The notes below the pieces were generated by a model. The model ran no database searches. It worked only from the letters and a program-made list of their open reading frames with translations, and had not been told where the DNA came from. A stretch of DNA of 64,000 nt from Paenibacillus lemnae. Its GTDB lineage: Bacteria; Bacillota; Bacilli; Paenibacillales; Paenibacillaceae. Below are positions 54,261 through 61,985 of the stretch, piece by piece. Position numbers and translations under genes: made by a program. Numbering within the stretch: the first letter of the stretch is position 1; each line of letters opens with the position of its first letter. The stretch lies in contig NZ_JABBPN010000021.1 in the NCBI RefSeq assembly GCF_012933385.1, forward strand, positions 24,305 through 88,304, in the 5' to 3' direction.

Positions 54261-56240
54261 GTGGAGCGATATCCTTTCTCCTATAATCCGTCAGAACCAT
54301 TCGTCAAGCAGGTCGGCGATTGGGTTGCGGATGTGTTTTATGATGTACTGCCTGAACATGGATTTGATGTCCGGGATGAACAAATATTTATGGCATACCA
54401 ACTGGAAAGAGCCTATGGAAATAAGAAAACTATCTTTGCAGAAGCCGGCGTTGGCACGGGAAAAACCCTTGTCTATCTGCTCTATGCCGTGAACTATGCA
54501 AGATATACACGAAAGCCTGCGGTCATCGCCTGTGCCGATGAGTCGCTCATTGAACAGCTTGTGAAACAGGAAGGAGATATTGCGAAGCTTGCCCGTTATC
54601 TGGATCTTCAAATCGACGCGCGGCTCGGTAAATCCCCTGATCAATACTTGTGTCTCAAAAAAATAGACGGCGTCCGTCTTCAGGATGAGGATGCGGCGGC
54701 CATTGAAGATGTGTATGAACATCTGCCTGACTTTGTACATTCTCCAGGAACGATGCAATCTTTTTACCCCTACGGCGATCGTAAGGATTACCCGCATCTG
54801 AATGATGAACAATGGAACAAGATCAACTGGGACGTATTTCAGGACTGTTTTGTATGTGACAAAAGACATCGCTGCGGCATGACCTTATCTCGGGATCATT
54901 ATCGCAAATCGACAGACCTCATTATCTGCTCCCACGATTACTACATGGAACATGTGTGGACCTATGAGGGCAGAAAAAGAGAAGGTCAGCTTCCGCTGCT
55001 GCCGGAGCACAGCTCCGTCGTCTTCGATGAAGGACATTTACTCGAATCAGCCGCACAACAGGCGCTTAGTTATAAGCTGAAGCATAGTGCATATGAGGAG
55101 ATTATTACTCGTCTTCTGGATGGTGAGATCAGGGAAACGCTGGCCGAGCGCATTGAAGATTCCATCGACCAGAGCCAGCTAGTATTCTCTCTGATCGCGG
55201 AACAAAGTACAGCCATACCGGGTTCAGATCGCAAACAAATTCAGATAGATGAGAGGCTGCGAATTGAACTGAATCGCTGGAAAAGCACTATTGAAGCCAT
55301 TGATGAAGAACTGGTCTTTGAGAGTGGGTTGCATACGCTGGATGAGTACAAGCTGCGTATCGTGGAAGAACATCTCGAGATGATCCAGACTGCGCTTCAT
55401 CTGTTCCGTGAGCCAGACACCTTCATCTGCTGGGCGGAAGAGAATGAAGATGGCGCATCAACGCTGGCCATTATGCCGCAAACGGTCAAGGAAGTGCTGG
55501 AGGAGCGGGTATTCGGACTCCAGATGCCGATTGTGTTCTCTTCAGCCACGTTGTCCGTGGATGGATCTTTTGATTACGTCGCAGGAAGCCTCGGAATCAG
55601 CGAATATCTATCTTTTTCCGTAGACTCTCCGTACGATTACGAAAAGCAGATGAAGCTAATCGCACCAAGTGAGCTTTTGGAGCAGCATGGGGAAATTGGG
55701 AGTGAGGCTGAGGCTGCGAAGAAGCTGGACTTGGCGATTGAACTGATTAAGGGGACCGAAGGGCGAGCTCTATTGTTATTTAAAACCATGAATGAGCTTC
55801 GTGAATTTAAGCAGGCGGCTTCGAAGCATTCAATGTTAACACCCTACACGATGCTGTATGAAGGAGACCGTGAGATTAGCAGTCTTATAGCGGAGTTCCA
55901 AAACACAGAAGAAAGCGTGCTCTGTGCGGCAAGCTTATGGGAGGGGCTGGATGTTCCCGGACCTTCATTGTCCAACGTTATCATTTGGTCACTGCCCTAT
56001 CCACCGGAAGATCCAGTATTTATAGCTAAACGGGAAGCTTCTGATTCAGCCTTTGAAGAAGTAGACCTGCCCTATATGCTGCTTCGCTTACGGCAAGGAT
56101 TAGGCCGGCTCATCCGTTCATCGACAGATCAAGGGATTGCTGCTATTCTGAATCCAGAGATACTGCTTAATCCCAATGTCCGGGGTCGCGTTGAAGCTGT
56201 GCTGCCGCCTGGAGCTGTACTGAAGGTAGAATCGTTGTAG
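54261..56240 (+). CDS. DinG/XPD-family ATP-dependent helicase
   Basis: 659 residues from a GTG with GGAGGCG upstream. Walker A is EAGVGTGKT (61-69) and the DEAH-like box is VVFDEGHLLES. Between them, four cysteines at 131, 196, 199 and 205 fit an iron-sulfur cluster as in XPD and DinG. The C-terminal half has the helicase motifs VLCAASLWEGLDVPG and RQGLGRLIRSSTDQG. It lacks the exonuclease domain of the large Bacillus DinG protein. A role in DNA repair or R-loop removal is inferred. Confidence 0.9.
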   Translation: MERYPFSYNPSEPFVKQVGDWVADVFYDVLPEHGFDVRDEQIFMAYQLERAYGNKKTIFAEAGVGTGKTLVYLLYAVNYARYTRKPAVIACADESLIEQLVKQEGDIAKLARYLDLQIDARLGKSPDQYLCLKKIDGVRLQDEDAAAIEDVYEHLPDFVHSPGTMQSFYPYGDRKDYPHLNDEQWNKINWDVFQDCFVCDKRHRCGMTLSRDHYRKSTDLIICSHDYYMEHVWTYEGRKREGQLPLLPEHSSVVFDEGHLLESAAQQALSYKLKHSAYEEIITRLLDGEIRETLAERIEDSIDQSQLVFSLIAEQSTAIPGSDRKQIQIDERLRIELNRWKSTIEAIDEELVFESGLHTLDEYKLRIVEEHLEMIQTALHLFREPDTFICWAEENEDGASTLAIMPQTVKEVLEERVFGLQMPIVFSSATLSVDGSFDYVAGSLGISEYLSFSVDSPYDYEKQMKLIAPSELLEQHGEIGSEAEAAKKLDLAIELIKGTEGRALLLFKTMNELREFKQAASKHSMLTPYTMLYEGDREISSLIAEFQNTEESVLCAASLWEGLDVPGPSLSNVIIWSLPYPPEDPVFIAKREASDSAFEEVDLPYMLLRLRQGLGRLIRSSTDQGIAAILNPEILLNPNVRGRVEAVLPPGAVLKVESL

Positions 56241-56248
56241 TTTAACTG

Positions 56249-56279
56249 AACAGGCAGCCGATCATCTCGGCTGCCTGTT
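56249..56279 (+). terminator. Terminator after the helicase gene
   Basis: AACAGGCAGCCGA and TCGGCTGCCTGTT form a perfect 13-bp stem with a 5-nt loop, 8 nt past the stop; TGTTC follows. Confidence 0.8.
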
Positions 56280-56314
56280 GTTCTATCCGTCTATACATGT
56301 GGAGGAGGAGAATC

Positions 56315-56788
56315 ATGAAACGTTCGGATTTGTTCTACATTTGGGTTGCTATCACAGGCTACTTAGCCGGTGTATTTGCTTATCTAACATCCCTTAGGTC
56401 GCTTGAAGGCAGCGATTTTATACATACAGAGCAGCTGGTGGCCTGGACGCTCTTCCCTTTTTTCACAGTGGGTATATTGCTTTATCTTCTTTGTGTAATC
56501 GTTTTACGCTCCATCAACAGGTATTATTTGTGGCTGCAGACATTAGCTTTTATACTGGTCGGAATCGTTCCTATTACCATGATCCCTTTCCTTATGGGTT
56601 CGTTTAGTGCAGCAAACTTTCGTTTTGTGTTCTCGCCAGAAGGGTTTTTCTTTATGTTGTTTTTTACAACTACCGCTATAGTGTGTTCTTACGGCACTTG
56701 GGTAGCTCAGAAACGACTCGACAAAAAGCCTTTTCTAATACTTTTCGTGCTCATCGTACTCGCTTTTGCTATTGTGATTGCAGTTTGA
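56315..56788 (+). CDS. Four-helix membrane protein
   Basis: 157 residues from the ATG with GGAGGAGGAG at 5 nt. Four hydrophobic segments are evident (for example FYIWVAITGYLAGVFAYLT and FILFVLIVLAFAIVIAV). No domain family recognised. Confidence 0.6.
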   Translation: MKRSDLFYIWVAITGYLAGVFAYLTSLRSLEGSDFIHTEQLVAWTLFPFFTVGILLYLLCVIVLRSINRYYLWLQTLAFILVGIVPITMIPFLMGSFSAANFRFVFSPEGFFFMLFFTTTAIVCSYGTWVAQKRLDKKPFLILFVLIVLAFAIVIAV

Positions 56789-56866
56789 ATGTCCATGAGA
56801 GAACCGATGCGTTGTCACTGAAACATTACTACTCACTGGGACGTTGTTATAGGTGAGGTGATATTC

Positions 56867-57349
56867 ATGAAAAAATACATGTTAACTTTAACCGTTGCTT
56901 TGGTGCTGCTATCTGGATGCAATAATAAATCAAGCAATCCTAGCGACAATTCAGAATCGCCGTTCCCCGCTGTGTCTGAACCCTACCGAGCTGAGCAAGC
57001 AGCGGAGAATGGCGATGTTGTGGGCTTACATGGGGTGACCTACAATCTTGACAAGTGGACAGCGTTTCTGGCGAATCTAGACACGGGCGTCCGAGATCAG
57101 GTGCGTATTACGCAATATACGGATGAAGGTGACCCAATTTTCTATGAGTTGGTTTATGATGGAACTGAGTCTATTCTTTATACGTTCGACAACTCAATGG
57201 ACTCATTCGGCAGCGATGCAGGACGACCCAGTACAGTATGCCGGGATATTGAGCTCGAGGAAAACAAGGAAATCGGCTCTCATTACAAGCTTACCGGATG
57301 TGATTACGACACCAGTGAGACATTTTGGTTTATGAAGAACAGCAATTAA
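56867..57349 (+). CDS. DUF4362 lipoprotein
   Basis: 160 residues. Lipoprotein signal with lipobox LLSGC. The mature part matches my recollection of DUF4362: EQAAENGDVVGLHGVTYNLD, RITQYTDEGDPIFYELVYDG, and FDNSMDSFGSDAGRPSTVC. GTGAGGTGA precedes the ATG. Function unknown; typically a short extracytoplasmic protein. Confidence 0.8.
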   Translation: MKKYMLTLTVALVLLSGCNNKSSNPSDNSESPFPAVSEPYRAEQAAENGDVVGLHGVTYNLDKWTAFLANLDTGVRDQVRITQYTDEGDPIFYELVYDGTESILYTFDNSMDSFGSDAGRPSTVCRDIELEENKEIGSHYKLTGCDYDTSETFWFMKNSN

Positions 57350-57354
57350 CTGCT

Positions 57355-57906
57355 TTATTGTTGCAGTGCTTTGAAGGCATTAAACTGGGAGTGATTATTC
57401 AAATAAGTTTTGATTTTCTCTGCACACTCGAGGGCACTATTAAATTCTGTGTTGATTTCTAAATCACCAATGCCATGTGAATGCACCAGATTATACTGAT
57501 AGCTTGCAAGGCCAATATTCCGATCTCCTCTCTCCGTTTCCCTGCGTTGAAGTTCTTCCAGCGAACAAACGACGGAGACAAACAACACTTTATAACCTGC
57601 TAGCAGACTCGCGCATTCTTCTAACCATTGTTTTTCTTGCATGACGTGGTCGACAATGATATTACTTCCGGCAGCAGCTAAGGCGGGTAGCGCATGATGC
57701 ATACCTTTTACAGTTTGCATCATCGCATGGGTTGTAGTTTCCTCTGGTTTCCCACCGTTCAGATAGTCAGCTGGCAGCATATGTAGAAACTGATCTAGAG
57801 ATATGTGTAAGTAGGGTTCATCTAAAATCCGCTGTAATTCTAATGAGATACTGGTTTTACCAGAACTCGAAGTTCCATTTAAAAAAATAACGGTTCCTTG
57901 TGCCAT
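57355..57906 (-). CDS. Chloramphenicol phosphotransferase-like P-loop kinase
   Basis: 183 residues. Walker A is FLNGTSSSGKTSISLEL; the following helix and LHISLDQFLHMLPADYL match the chloramphenicol phosphotransferase (CPT) family. The Asp in NIIVDHVMQEKQWLEEC would be in the Walker B strand and the lid has QRRETERGDRNIGLA. Whether it modifies chloramphenicol is unknown. It is convergent with the DUF4362 gene, 5 nt apart. Confidence 0.8.
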   Translation of the reverse strand: MAQGTVIFLNGTSSSGKTSISLELQRILDEPYLHISLDQFLHMLPADYLNGGKPEETTTHAMMQTVKGMHHALPALAAAGSNIIVDHVMQEKQWLEECASLLAGYKVLFVSVVCSLEELQRRETERGDRNIGLASYQYNLVHSHGIGDLEINTEFNSALECAEKIKTYLNNHSQFNAFKALQQ

Positions 57907-57936
57907 TAAACTTGTCCCACTTTCTGCTGAATTTAT

Positions 57937-58215
57937 TCACAAGTTTGTTTCTATTCCTTGCAATATATAGCGACCGAAGTTCTTTTTCTCATACTGAATA
58001 AAGTACTCTTGTTCCTCTTGTATTAAGCCGCTTGTCGCTTTTGGTATGGTTACTGTCCTTGTGCGGCCAGACATATTAGCAATCGTCATTTTTCCTAAAC
58101 GGACATCTTTCACTACAGCGACTTCTGCAGTATATTCACTCGAAAATGTCCACACTAATCCTACGTACAATAGTCCAGTTATTACTATTGAGATTCCTAA
58201 TCTTTTTCTTTTCAT
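57937..58215 (-). CDS. Small membrane-anchored hypothetical protein
   Basis: 92 residues: one N-terminal membrane helix (ISIVITGLLYVGLVWTF) and a beta-rich extracytoplasmic domain (VAVVKDVRLGKMTIANMSG, TRTVTIPKATSG). AGAGGC lies 7 nt before the ATG. No family recognised. Confidence 0.6.
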   Translation of the reverse strand: MKRKRLGISIVITGLLYVGLVWTFSSEYTAEVAVVKDVRLGKMTIANMSGRTRTVTIPKATSGLIQEEQEYFIQYEKKNFGRYILQGIETNL

Positions 58216-58271
58216 TGCTTAGCCTCTCTTCGCATGTCGATAATGAAGCAATGTGATTACCAATTACAGAT

Positions 58272-58841
58272 TTACGTTTCGGTGATATTACAATTATTAT
58301 TTAACACTTTAATTTGTGCTTTTGATTTGAGATCGTTTGTTATCTTGATTACATTATCTAAGTTTTTTCCCAAGTCTATGAGTGTTGTTCTCAAAGTAGG
58401 TCTGCTTGTAATAACAACGTTGCATTTATGATCGGTTATTGCCTTTACCTCAAATTGTATTGAGTCTCCCCAAGTACGCCAATTGACCCCTACATTTACT
58501 GTAAGTAAGCCTTTATTCTTGTTAACAAGTCCCAATTCACTTTTTTTCACACTACGAATTGTTTCTATACATAATGCGATTACTTCTTCTTTATTACCTG
58601 TTGCTTCAATTTCGATAGAATTGACCACACTTAATCCTGTTTTATTTAATCCCGCTTTTCTCAGATAAGACGAATGAATATATATCATTATCAGTGTTAT
58701 TAAAAGACCAAATAAAAACCCAATTGACATACCTAATATAATTACTGTTTCATAATTATTGAAGAGTCTCAACGCACCTAAAATGATTAGAGCACTGAAC
58801 ACCAATGAAGATACTAAAAAGAAAATTATTTTTTGTTTCAA
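58272..58841 (-). CDS. Membrane-anchored hypothetical protein
   Basis: 189 residues from a TTG with GGGAGG 8 nt upstream. Two N-terminal membrane helices (about 5-27 and 33-55), then a soluble domain of about 115 residues with SIEIEATGNKEEVIALCIETI and VVITSRPTLRTTLIDLGKN. It lies in an AT-richer stretch than the genes to its left. No function assigned. Confidence 0.6.
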   Translation of the reverse strand: MKQKIIFFLVSSLVFSALIILGALRLFNNYETVIILGMSIGFLFGLLITLIMIYIHSSYLRKAGLNKTGLSVVNSIEIEATGNKEEVIALCIETIRSVKKSELGLVNKNKGLLTVNVGVNWRTWGDSIQFEVKAITDHKCNVVITSRPTLRTTLIDLGKNLDNVIKITNDLKSKAQIKVLNNNCNITET

Positions 58842-58945
58842 CTATCATTCCTCCCTTACTTAACTTCTGACGGACTACTATCCGAACGGGTTGAGTCGTG
58901 AACAAATTGTTAATGCTATCGATGAATTCGAGAGTCTATTTTTGT

Positions 58946-59347
58946 TTAATTCTTTTGTTTATACATAAACTCTTTAACGCTTCCCGAAAAAATCAATACA
59001 ATACTTGTTACTAATGATATCACTTGCATCAACATTGTAACTGTGTTTAATAATATTGGGAATAGTGTTGCATTAGATGTTATTATTCCAGCAGTTAAGA
59101 CGTATAGCATTGAAAAAATATTCAAAATATTTACAGTTATATAAACCCACTTGGCAATATTTCCTCCGTAATAAATCAGCATACTTAGAACAATCATTAT
59201 TATAAGACTAATCATGTTGAAAAACATTCCATTAATAAAACTCAATAATAAAATTATTGTAAAACCCAATATATTCACAACAATAAGACTCTCTAAAATC
59301 CTACTACCTCTTTTCTCTTGCCTCTGAATATAATCTCCTTCTGGCAT
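58946..59347 (-). CDS. Four-helix membrane protein
   Basis: 133 residues from the ATG with AAGGAT about 12 nt upstream (a TTG four codons earlier is also possible). Hydrophobic segments cover most of residues 18-125. The C-terminus is short and basic. No family recognised. Confidence 0.55.
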   Translation of the reverse strand: MPEGDYIQRQEKRGSRILESLIVVNILGFTIILLLSFINGMFFNMISLIIMIVLSMLIYYGGNIAKWVYITVNILNIFSMLYVLTAGIITSNATLFPILLNTVTMLMQVISLVTSIVLIFSGSVKEFMYKQKN

Positions 59348-59418
59348 CTTAGGTAACAAATCCTTTCTTTAAGATTATCTTCTATGCCTAGGAATTCTCA
59401 CGATGTATGTTGCAAAGT

Positions 59419-59566
59419 GAAAGTGCTCAGTTTTGCAGCCAAATTTGATTCAGCCTAGCAAAACTGGTTTTACATGGAGAGGTGGGCATGAATGTCAAAC
59501 CTACGTATAAAATTACTTTTTGCTGTATTTTGATTCAAAACATCATTGCAAAACTCGGCACTTTTC
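59419..59566. mobile_element. MITE-like element or IS remnant with terminal inverted repeats
   Basis: The ends GAAAGTGCTCAGTTTTGCA (59419-59437) and the reverse complement of 59547-59566 (GAAAAGTGCCGAGTTTTGCA) match closely, and further inner sequence (TTTGATTCA) also pairs. The 110-nt centre carries no reading frame that I would call a gene. An internally deleted IS or a non-autonomous element is inferred. Confidence 0.5.
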
Positions 59567-59592
59567 GATTGCCAAATACATCACGAGAAGGT

Positions 59593-59637
59593 TGGGCGCC
59601 AGGCCTTTAACAGCAGCCATGCTATTTGCTGTTCGGC
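59593..59637 (+). pseudogene. Short fragment of an IS110-family transposase
   Basis: About 27 of 30 bases match the segment of the IS110 pseudogene near 62.79 kb that encodes GPLTAAMLIA; here the reading is RPLTAAMLFA. Only about 13 codons remain. Confidence 0.45.
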
Positions 59638-59664
59638 ATGTTCATTCTGGCATTGCTCACCTAC
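59626..59664 (+). pseudogene. Remnant of a holin-like (type I) toxin gene
   Basis: The frame LLFGMFILALLTY is the recognisable core of small holin-like toxins of Bacillales. It lacks the N-terminal start region and runs into unrelated sequence after the core. Confidence 0.4.
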
Positions 59665-59800
59665 CACCGCAGCCAAGATCAACTATTTTCTTCTCATGAA
59701 TATTTACATATTGTTGTATTGTTTGTATCCATTTTTTCTTCTGCATTTCTTGAAGCATAGGTCGAATGATTTTGTTGCTATTGTGAAAATCGATAGTCAT
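59657..59800 (-). pseudogene. N-terminal fragment of a SAM-dependent methyltransferase
   Basis: 47 codons starting MTIDFHNSNK and ending IVDLGCGGR, then a stop. The final segment is motif I of class I methyltransferases, so the rest of the enzyme is missing. The break lies where the toxin remnant begins. Confidence 0.55.
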
Positions 59801-59827
59801 TATTATTACCGCCCTTCAATGAAGTTC

Positions 59828-59940
59828 ACCTAACGTTGTTGTTTTCACGTATACATTATGTGCATTGACCTAGCGCATGCTAGGTGTCCGTCGTATGCCG
59901 GACCGCGGGCGAACGTCTGATACGTAATATTTTGTTGGAG
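59828..59940. repeat. Palindromic attC-like element A
   Basis: Begins CCTAACGTTGTTGTTTTCACG. A central hairpin ACCTAGC-GCAT-GCTAGGT (59868-59885) is followed by GTGTCCG and GGGCG blocks that also occur in element B. The ACCTAAC end fits the RYYYAAC core of integron attC sites. Confidence 0.5.
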
Positions 59941-59954
59941 TCTTCGGCCCTCAG

Positions 59955-60025
59955 TCAATCATTCAAAACCCGATTAATTACTTCTTCATCCCATACCTGT
60001 TTTCTTTGTTCTTGTTCTGTGTATC
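59955..60025 (-). pseudogene. C-terminal gene fragment between two palindromic elements
   Basis: The frame YTEQEQRKQVWDEEVINRVL reads to a TGA at 59955 but has a stop just upstream where element B begins. It looks like the tail of a lost gene. I cannot name the family. Confidence 0.35.
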
Positions 60026-60030
60026 TTTAG

Positions 60031-60112
60031 TATAACGTTCCTGTATTCACGACTCAGCGCATGCTGAGTGTCCGACGTATGTCGAATCAAGGGCGTATGA
60101 TCGCAGCGTTAA
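60031..60112. repeat. Palindromic attC-like element B
   Basis: Begins TATAACGTTCCTGTATTCACG and ends GCGTTAAAT. Central hairpin ACTCAGC-GCAT-GCTGAGT (60052-60069), identical in loop to element A. TAACG and CGTTA at the two ends can pair. The GTTAAAT end fits the GTTRRRY core of attC sites. Confidence 0.5.
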
Positions 60113-60177
60113 ATTGTTGTTAAATGAAGTTAATCTCTTCTTTGAATTACTTATTCAATCTCTCGAAATCCTCTGTC

Positions 60178-60401
60178 TTATGAACGAAGCAGTTTAAGTT
60201 CTTTAAGATCTACATTGAATTTCCCTTCTAGCAGTACATCCAGTCCCAAAAGTCCATTGATGTTCAGGTATTTAAATGAAGTGAAATTAAGCTATGACTG
60301 GCTCCTGTATCAATCACGATATCCGATATGACTTTCTTCTGCTTATTAAAATGGACCGTTATTTCCGTGAACAAAAGTCCATTTCTATATTCAATATTCA
60401 T
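60178..60401 (-). pseudogene. Retropepsin-like aspartyl protease gene with internal deletion
   Basis: It opens MNIEYRNGLLFTEITVHF with the active-site segment DIVIDTGASHSLIS, then breaks; in another frame it resumes with NINGLLGLDVLLEGKF and VDLKELKLL before a stop. About 60 residues typical of the middle of these proteins are missing. The ATG directly follows the stop of the upstream pseudogene. Confidence 0.7.
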
Positions 60402-60646
60402 TTAAAGGTTTGTCCTTAACCCTATGTTTTTCCGTATCTTCACCACGACTTGATCTTTGGAAGTATGATAAACCAATGTTTATCTCGGCTGTTCAATAAT
60501 TCTTTAGTTGCTTCTTCATCGCTGACAGGCCCAATCACGGCAACATCATTAATAATCTCTTGATTGTCCGTTTCTTCAGAATGAAGCACTTCGAACTTTA
60601 CGAATTGATTCGGAAAAATCTGTTGAACTTCTTGCCATCTCATCAT
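60402..60646 (-). pseudogene. Frameshifted paralogue of the MKWQEV-family gene
   Basis: It starts MMRWQEVQQIFPNQFVKFEV and follows the same order as the intact gene at 53.8 kb. After NSRDKH the frame is lost; the next frame continues LVYHTSKDQVVVKIRKNIG to a stop at 60402. That segment parallels LVYHTSNQEFVIRLRRD in the intact copy. One frameshift explains the break. GGAGG precedes the start. Confidence 0.8.
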
Positions 60647-60714
60647 ATTCCCTCCTGTCTTTGGATGATTATATTATACCATTTAACAAGCGTACAATTC
60701 TCACAGGAATTTCA

Positions 60715-60874
60715 CTTAACGTTTTTGCATTCACGAACCCTCACTGGCTTAAGCCGTGCCAATAGCGGGTAAGACGGATTTAGTCAGTACAGTGTTGTCT
60801 GCTGCCTCCGCTTCCTTGGGAATCCCTCCGCAGACTAAGGACCGTATGGCCCGCTATGTGAATACGGTGTTAGC
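60715..60874. repeat. Palindromic attC-like element C
   Basis: Begins CTTAACGTTTTTGCATTCACG and ends TGTGAATACGGTGTTA, so the arms pair with a few unpaired bases. Inside, AGCGGG pairs with CCCGCT and TCTGC with GCAGA, giving a long cruciform. The element lies just downstream of the hypothetical gene that ends at 60948. Confidence 0.55.
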
Positions 60875-60947
60875 TGTTGTATCCGACTTCCTGTAAATAC
60901 TGGGAAATTCAATTATTCTTTGTTTCTTGTATTGTAATAATATTGTC

Positions 60948-61280
60948 CTATCCCATAAGTGTTTTATCAAATACGCCCTTGAAGCTAAATTCAACGCCAT
61001 ACCCATTCCAAACTTCTCCGATAAATCTAAATCCTGAAATATAATGATTTACTAATTGCTTCAATGGCATGGAATCCAGCAATTTCTTATTAATAATATC
61101 TGACTTTATATTAACTTCTAAAATTTCAGATCCAACAGCACCAAAGATGCCAAACCAGCACTCATTTATCTCTAACAAAATCATGTTAATTTCTGGATCT
61201 ACAATGTGTACTTTTATATTTAATATCTGTTTACCACAAAGTTCATCCAACATTATTCTGTTAGTAATGTGTATGTTCAT
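60948..61280 (-). CDS. Hypothetical protein
   Basis: 110 soluble residues (NIHITNRIMLDELCGKQIL at the start, PLKQLVNHYISGFRFIGE near the end) with no recognised family. There is no clear ribosome binding site, because the 59-bp repeat ends 15 nt upstream of the ATG; the 5' region may have been replaced. Confidence 0.5.
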   Translation of the reverse strand: MNIHITNRIMLDELCGKQILNIKVHIVDPEINMILLEINECWFGIFGAVGSEILEVNIKSDIINKKLLDSMPLKQLVNHYISGFRFIGEVWNGYGVEFSFKGVFDKTLMG

Positions 61281-61295
61281 TATTTAAGTTTGTAC

Positions 61296-61354
61296 AATTT
61301 TGGAATGACAAAGATTACTTTATCGAAGACTTGACTTTGATTAGCTGGTTTATC
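61296..61354. repeat. 59-bp direct repeat, copy 1
   Basis: Nearly identical (one difference) to 63213-63271. It includes TTTTGGAATGACAAAGATTA and TTAGCTGGTTTATC. The second copy follows the IS110 transposase remnant closely, so the repeat is probably the right end of that element, present here as a solo end. Confidence 0.75.
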
Positions 61355-61381
61355 GGATTTCGTGGCATCTACGAATTACCA

Positions 61382-61801
61382 TCATAAGACCTTTAATATT
61401 TTATTTTCAATTTCGTATTCTTCTTTTTCGTTCTTTATATAAATTACTAAGACATTATGTGCGGTCATTATTATTGGTGTATTAGGTAGCGGAATACCAT
61501 TAAGATTATTGTGGATTTTGATATTATCCGATTCTAAAGCCTCGTTATTAATATATTCATAGATATAAACCTTATCTCTACTATCTCGAATTTCATATCC
61601 TTTCTGTTTCTTGGCTTCTGTGCTGATTATTTGATTAGGAATATCGATGATAGAGATCGATAAATCTTGATCAAGTATATTTTTCTTTACCTCTTCTAAT
61701 GTCATTAACTCGTGAGTAGATTTCTCATTCCCACATGTTGATATAATTAAAACTAAGCAGAGAAATAACAATATCTTTAAAGTCATTTGCTTTATGTTCA
61801 T
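61382..61801 (-). CDS. Lipoprotein of unknown function
   Basis: 139 residues. Signal peptide with lipobox IISTC, then ELMTLEEVKKNILDQDLS and a beta-rich C-terminus (PIIMTAHNVLVIYIKN). AAAGGATG lies before the ATG. It sits between element D and the first copy of the 59-bp repeat. Confidence 0.65.
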   Translation of the reverse strand: MNIKQMTLKILLFLCLVLIISTCGNEKSTHELMTLEEVKKNILDQDLSISIIDIPNQIISTEAKKQKGYEIRDSRDKVYIYEYINNEALESDNIKIHNNLNGIPLPNTPIIMTAHNVLVIYIKNEKEEYEIENKILKVL

Positions 61802-61824
61802 TTTTCATCCTTTCCACGATTTCC

Positions 61825-61985
61825 GATAACGTTTGTGCATTCACGAACCCCACCGATTGAAGCGACCAAAGGGAGCGACCGCGATGCGGTCAGTCGGTGC
61901 GGGGTTGTCCTCTAAATCCTCTTTCTCGAAATGCCTCTCGGGGACCGAGGGGCCGCCAGGAAAAGATGCGTGAATACGATGTTGG
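61825..61985. repeat. Palindromic attC-like element D
   Basis: Begins GATAACGTTTGTGCATTCACG and ends CGTGAATACGATGTTG. An inner arm AACCCCACCGA pairs with TCGGTGCGGGGTT. The transposase remnant starts right at its 3' end. Confidence 0.55.

Noticed and set aside
59546..59833. 95-codon plus-strand frame across the mosaic region
   Set aside because: It crosses the edges of three unrelated fragments and matches none of them in frame.
59828..61985. Palindromic elements as tRNA, riboswitch or CRISPR repeats
   Set aside because: No tRNA arms or anticodon layout, no regular spacing, and variable centres; they occur on both sides of genes and not only in leaders.
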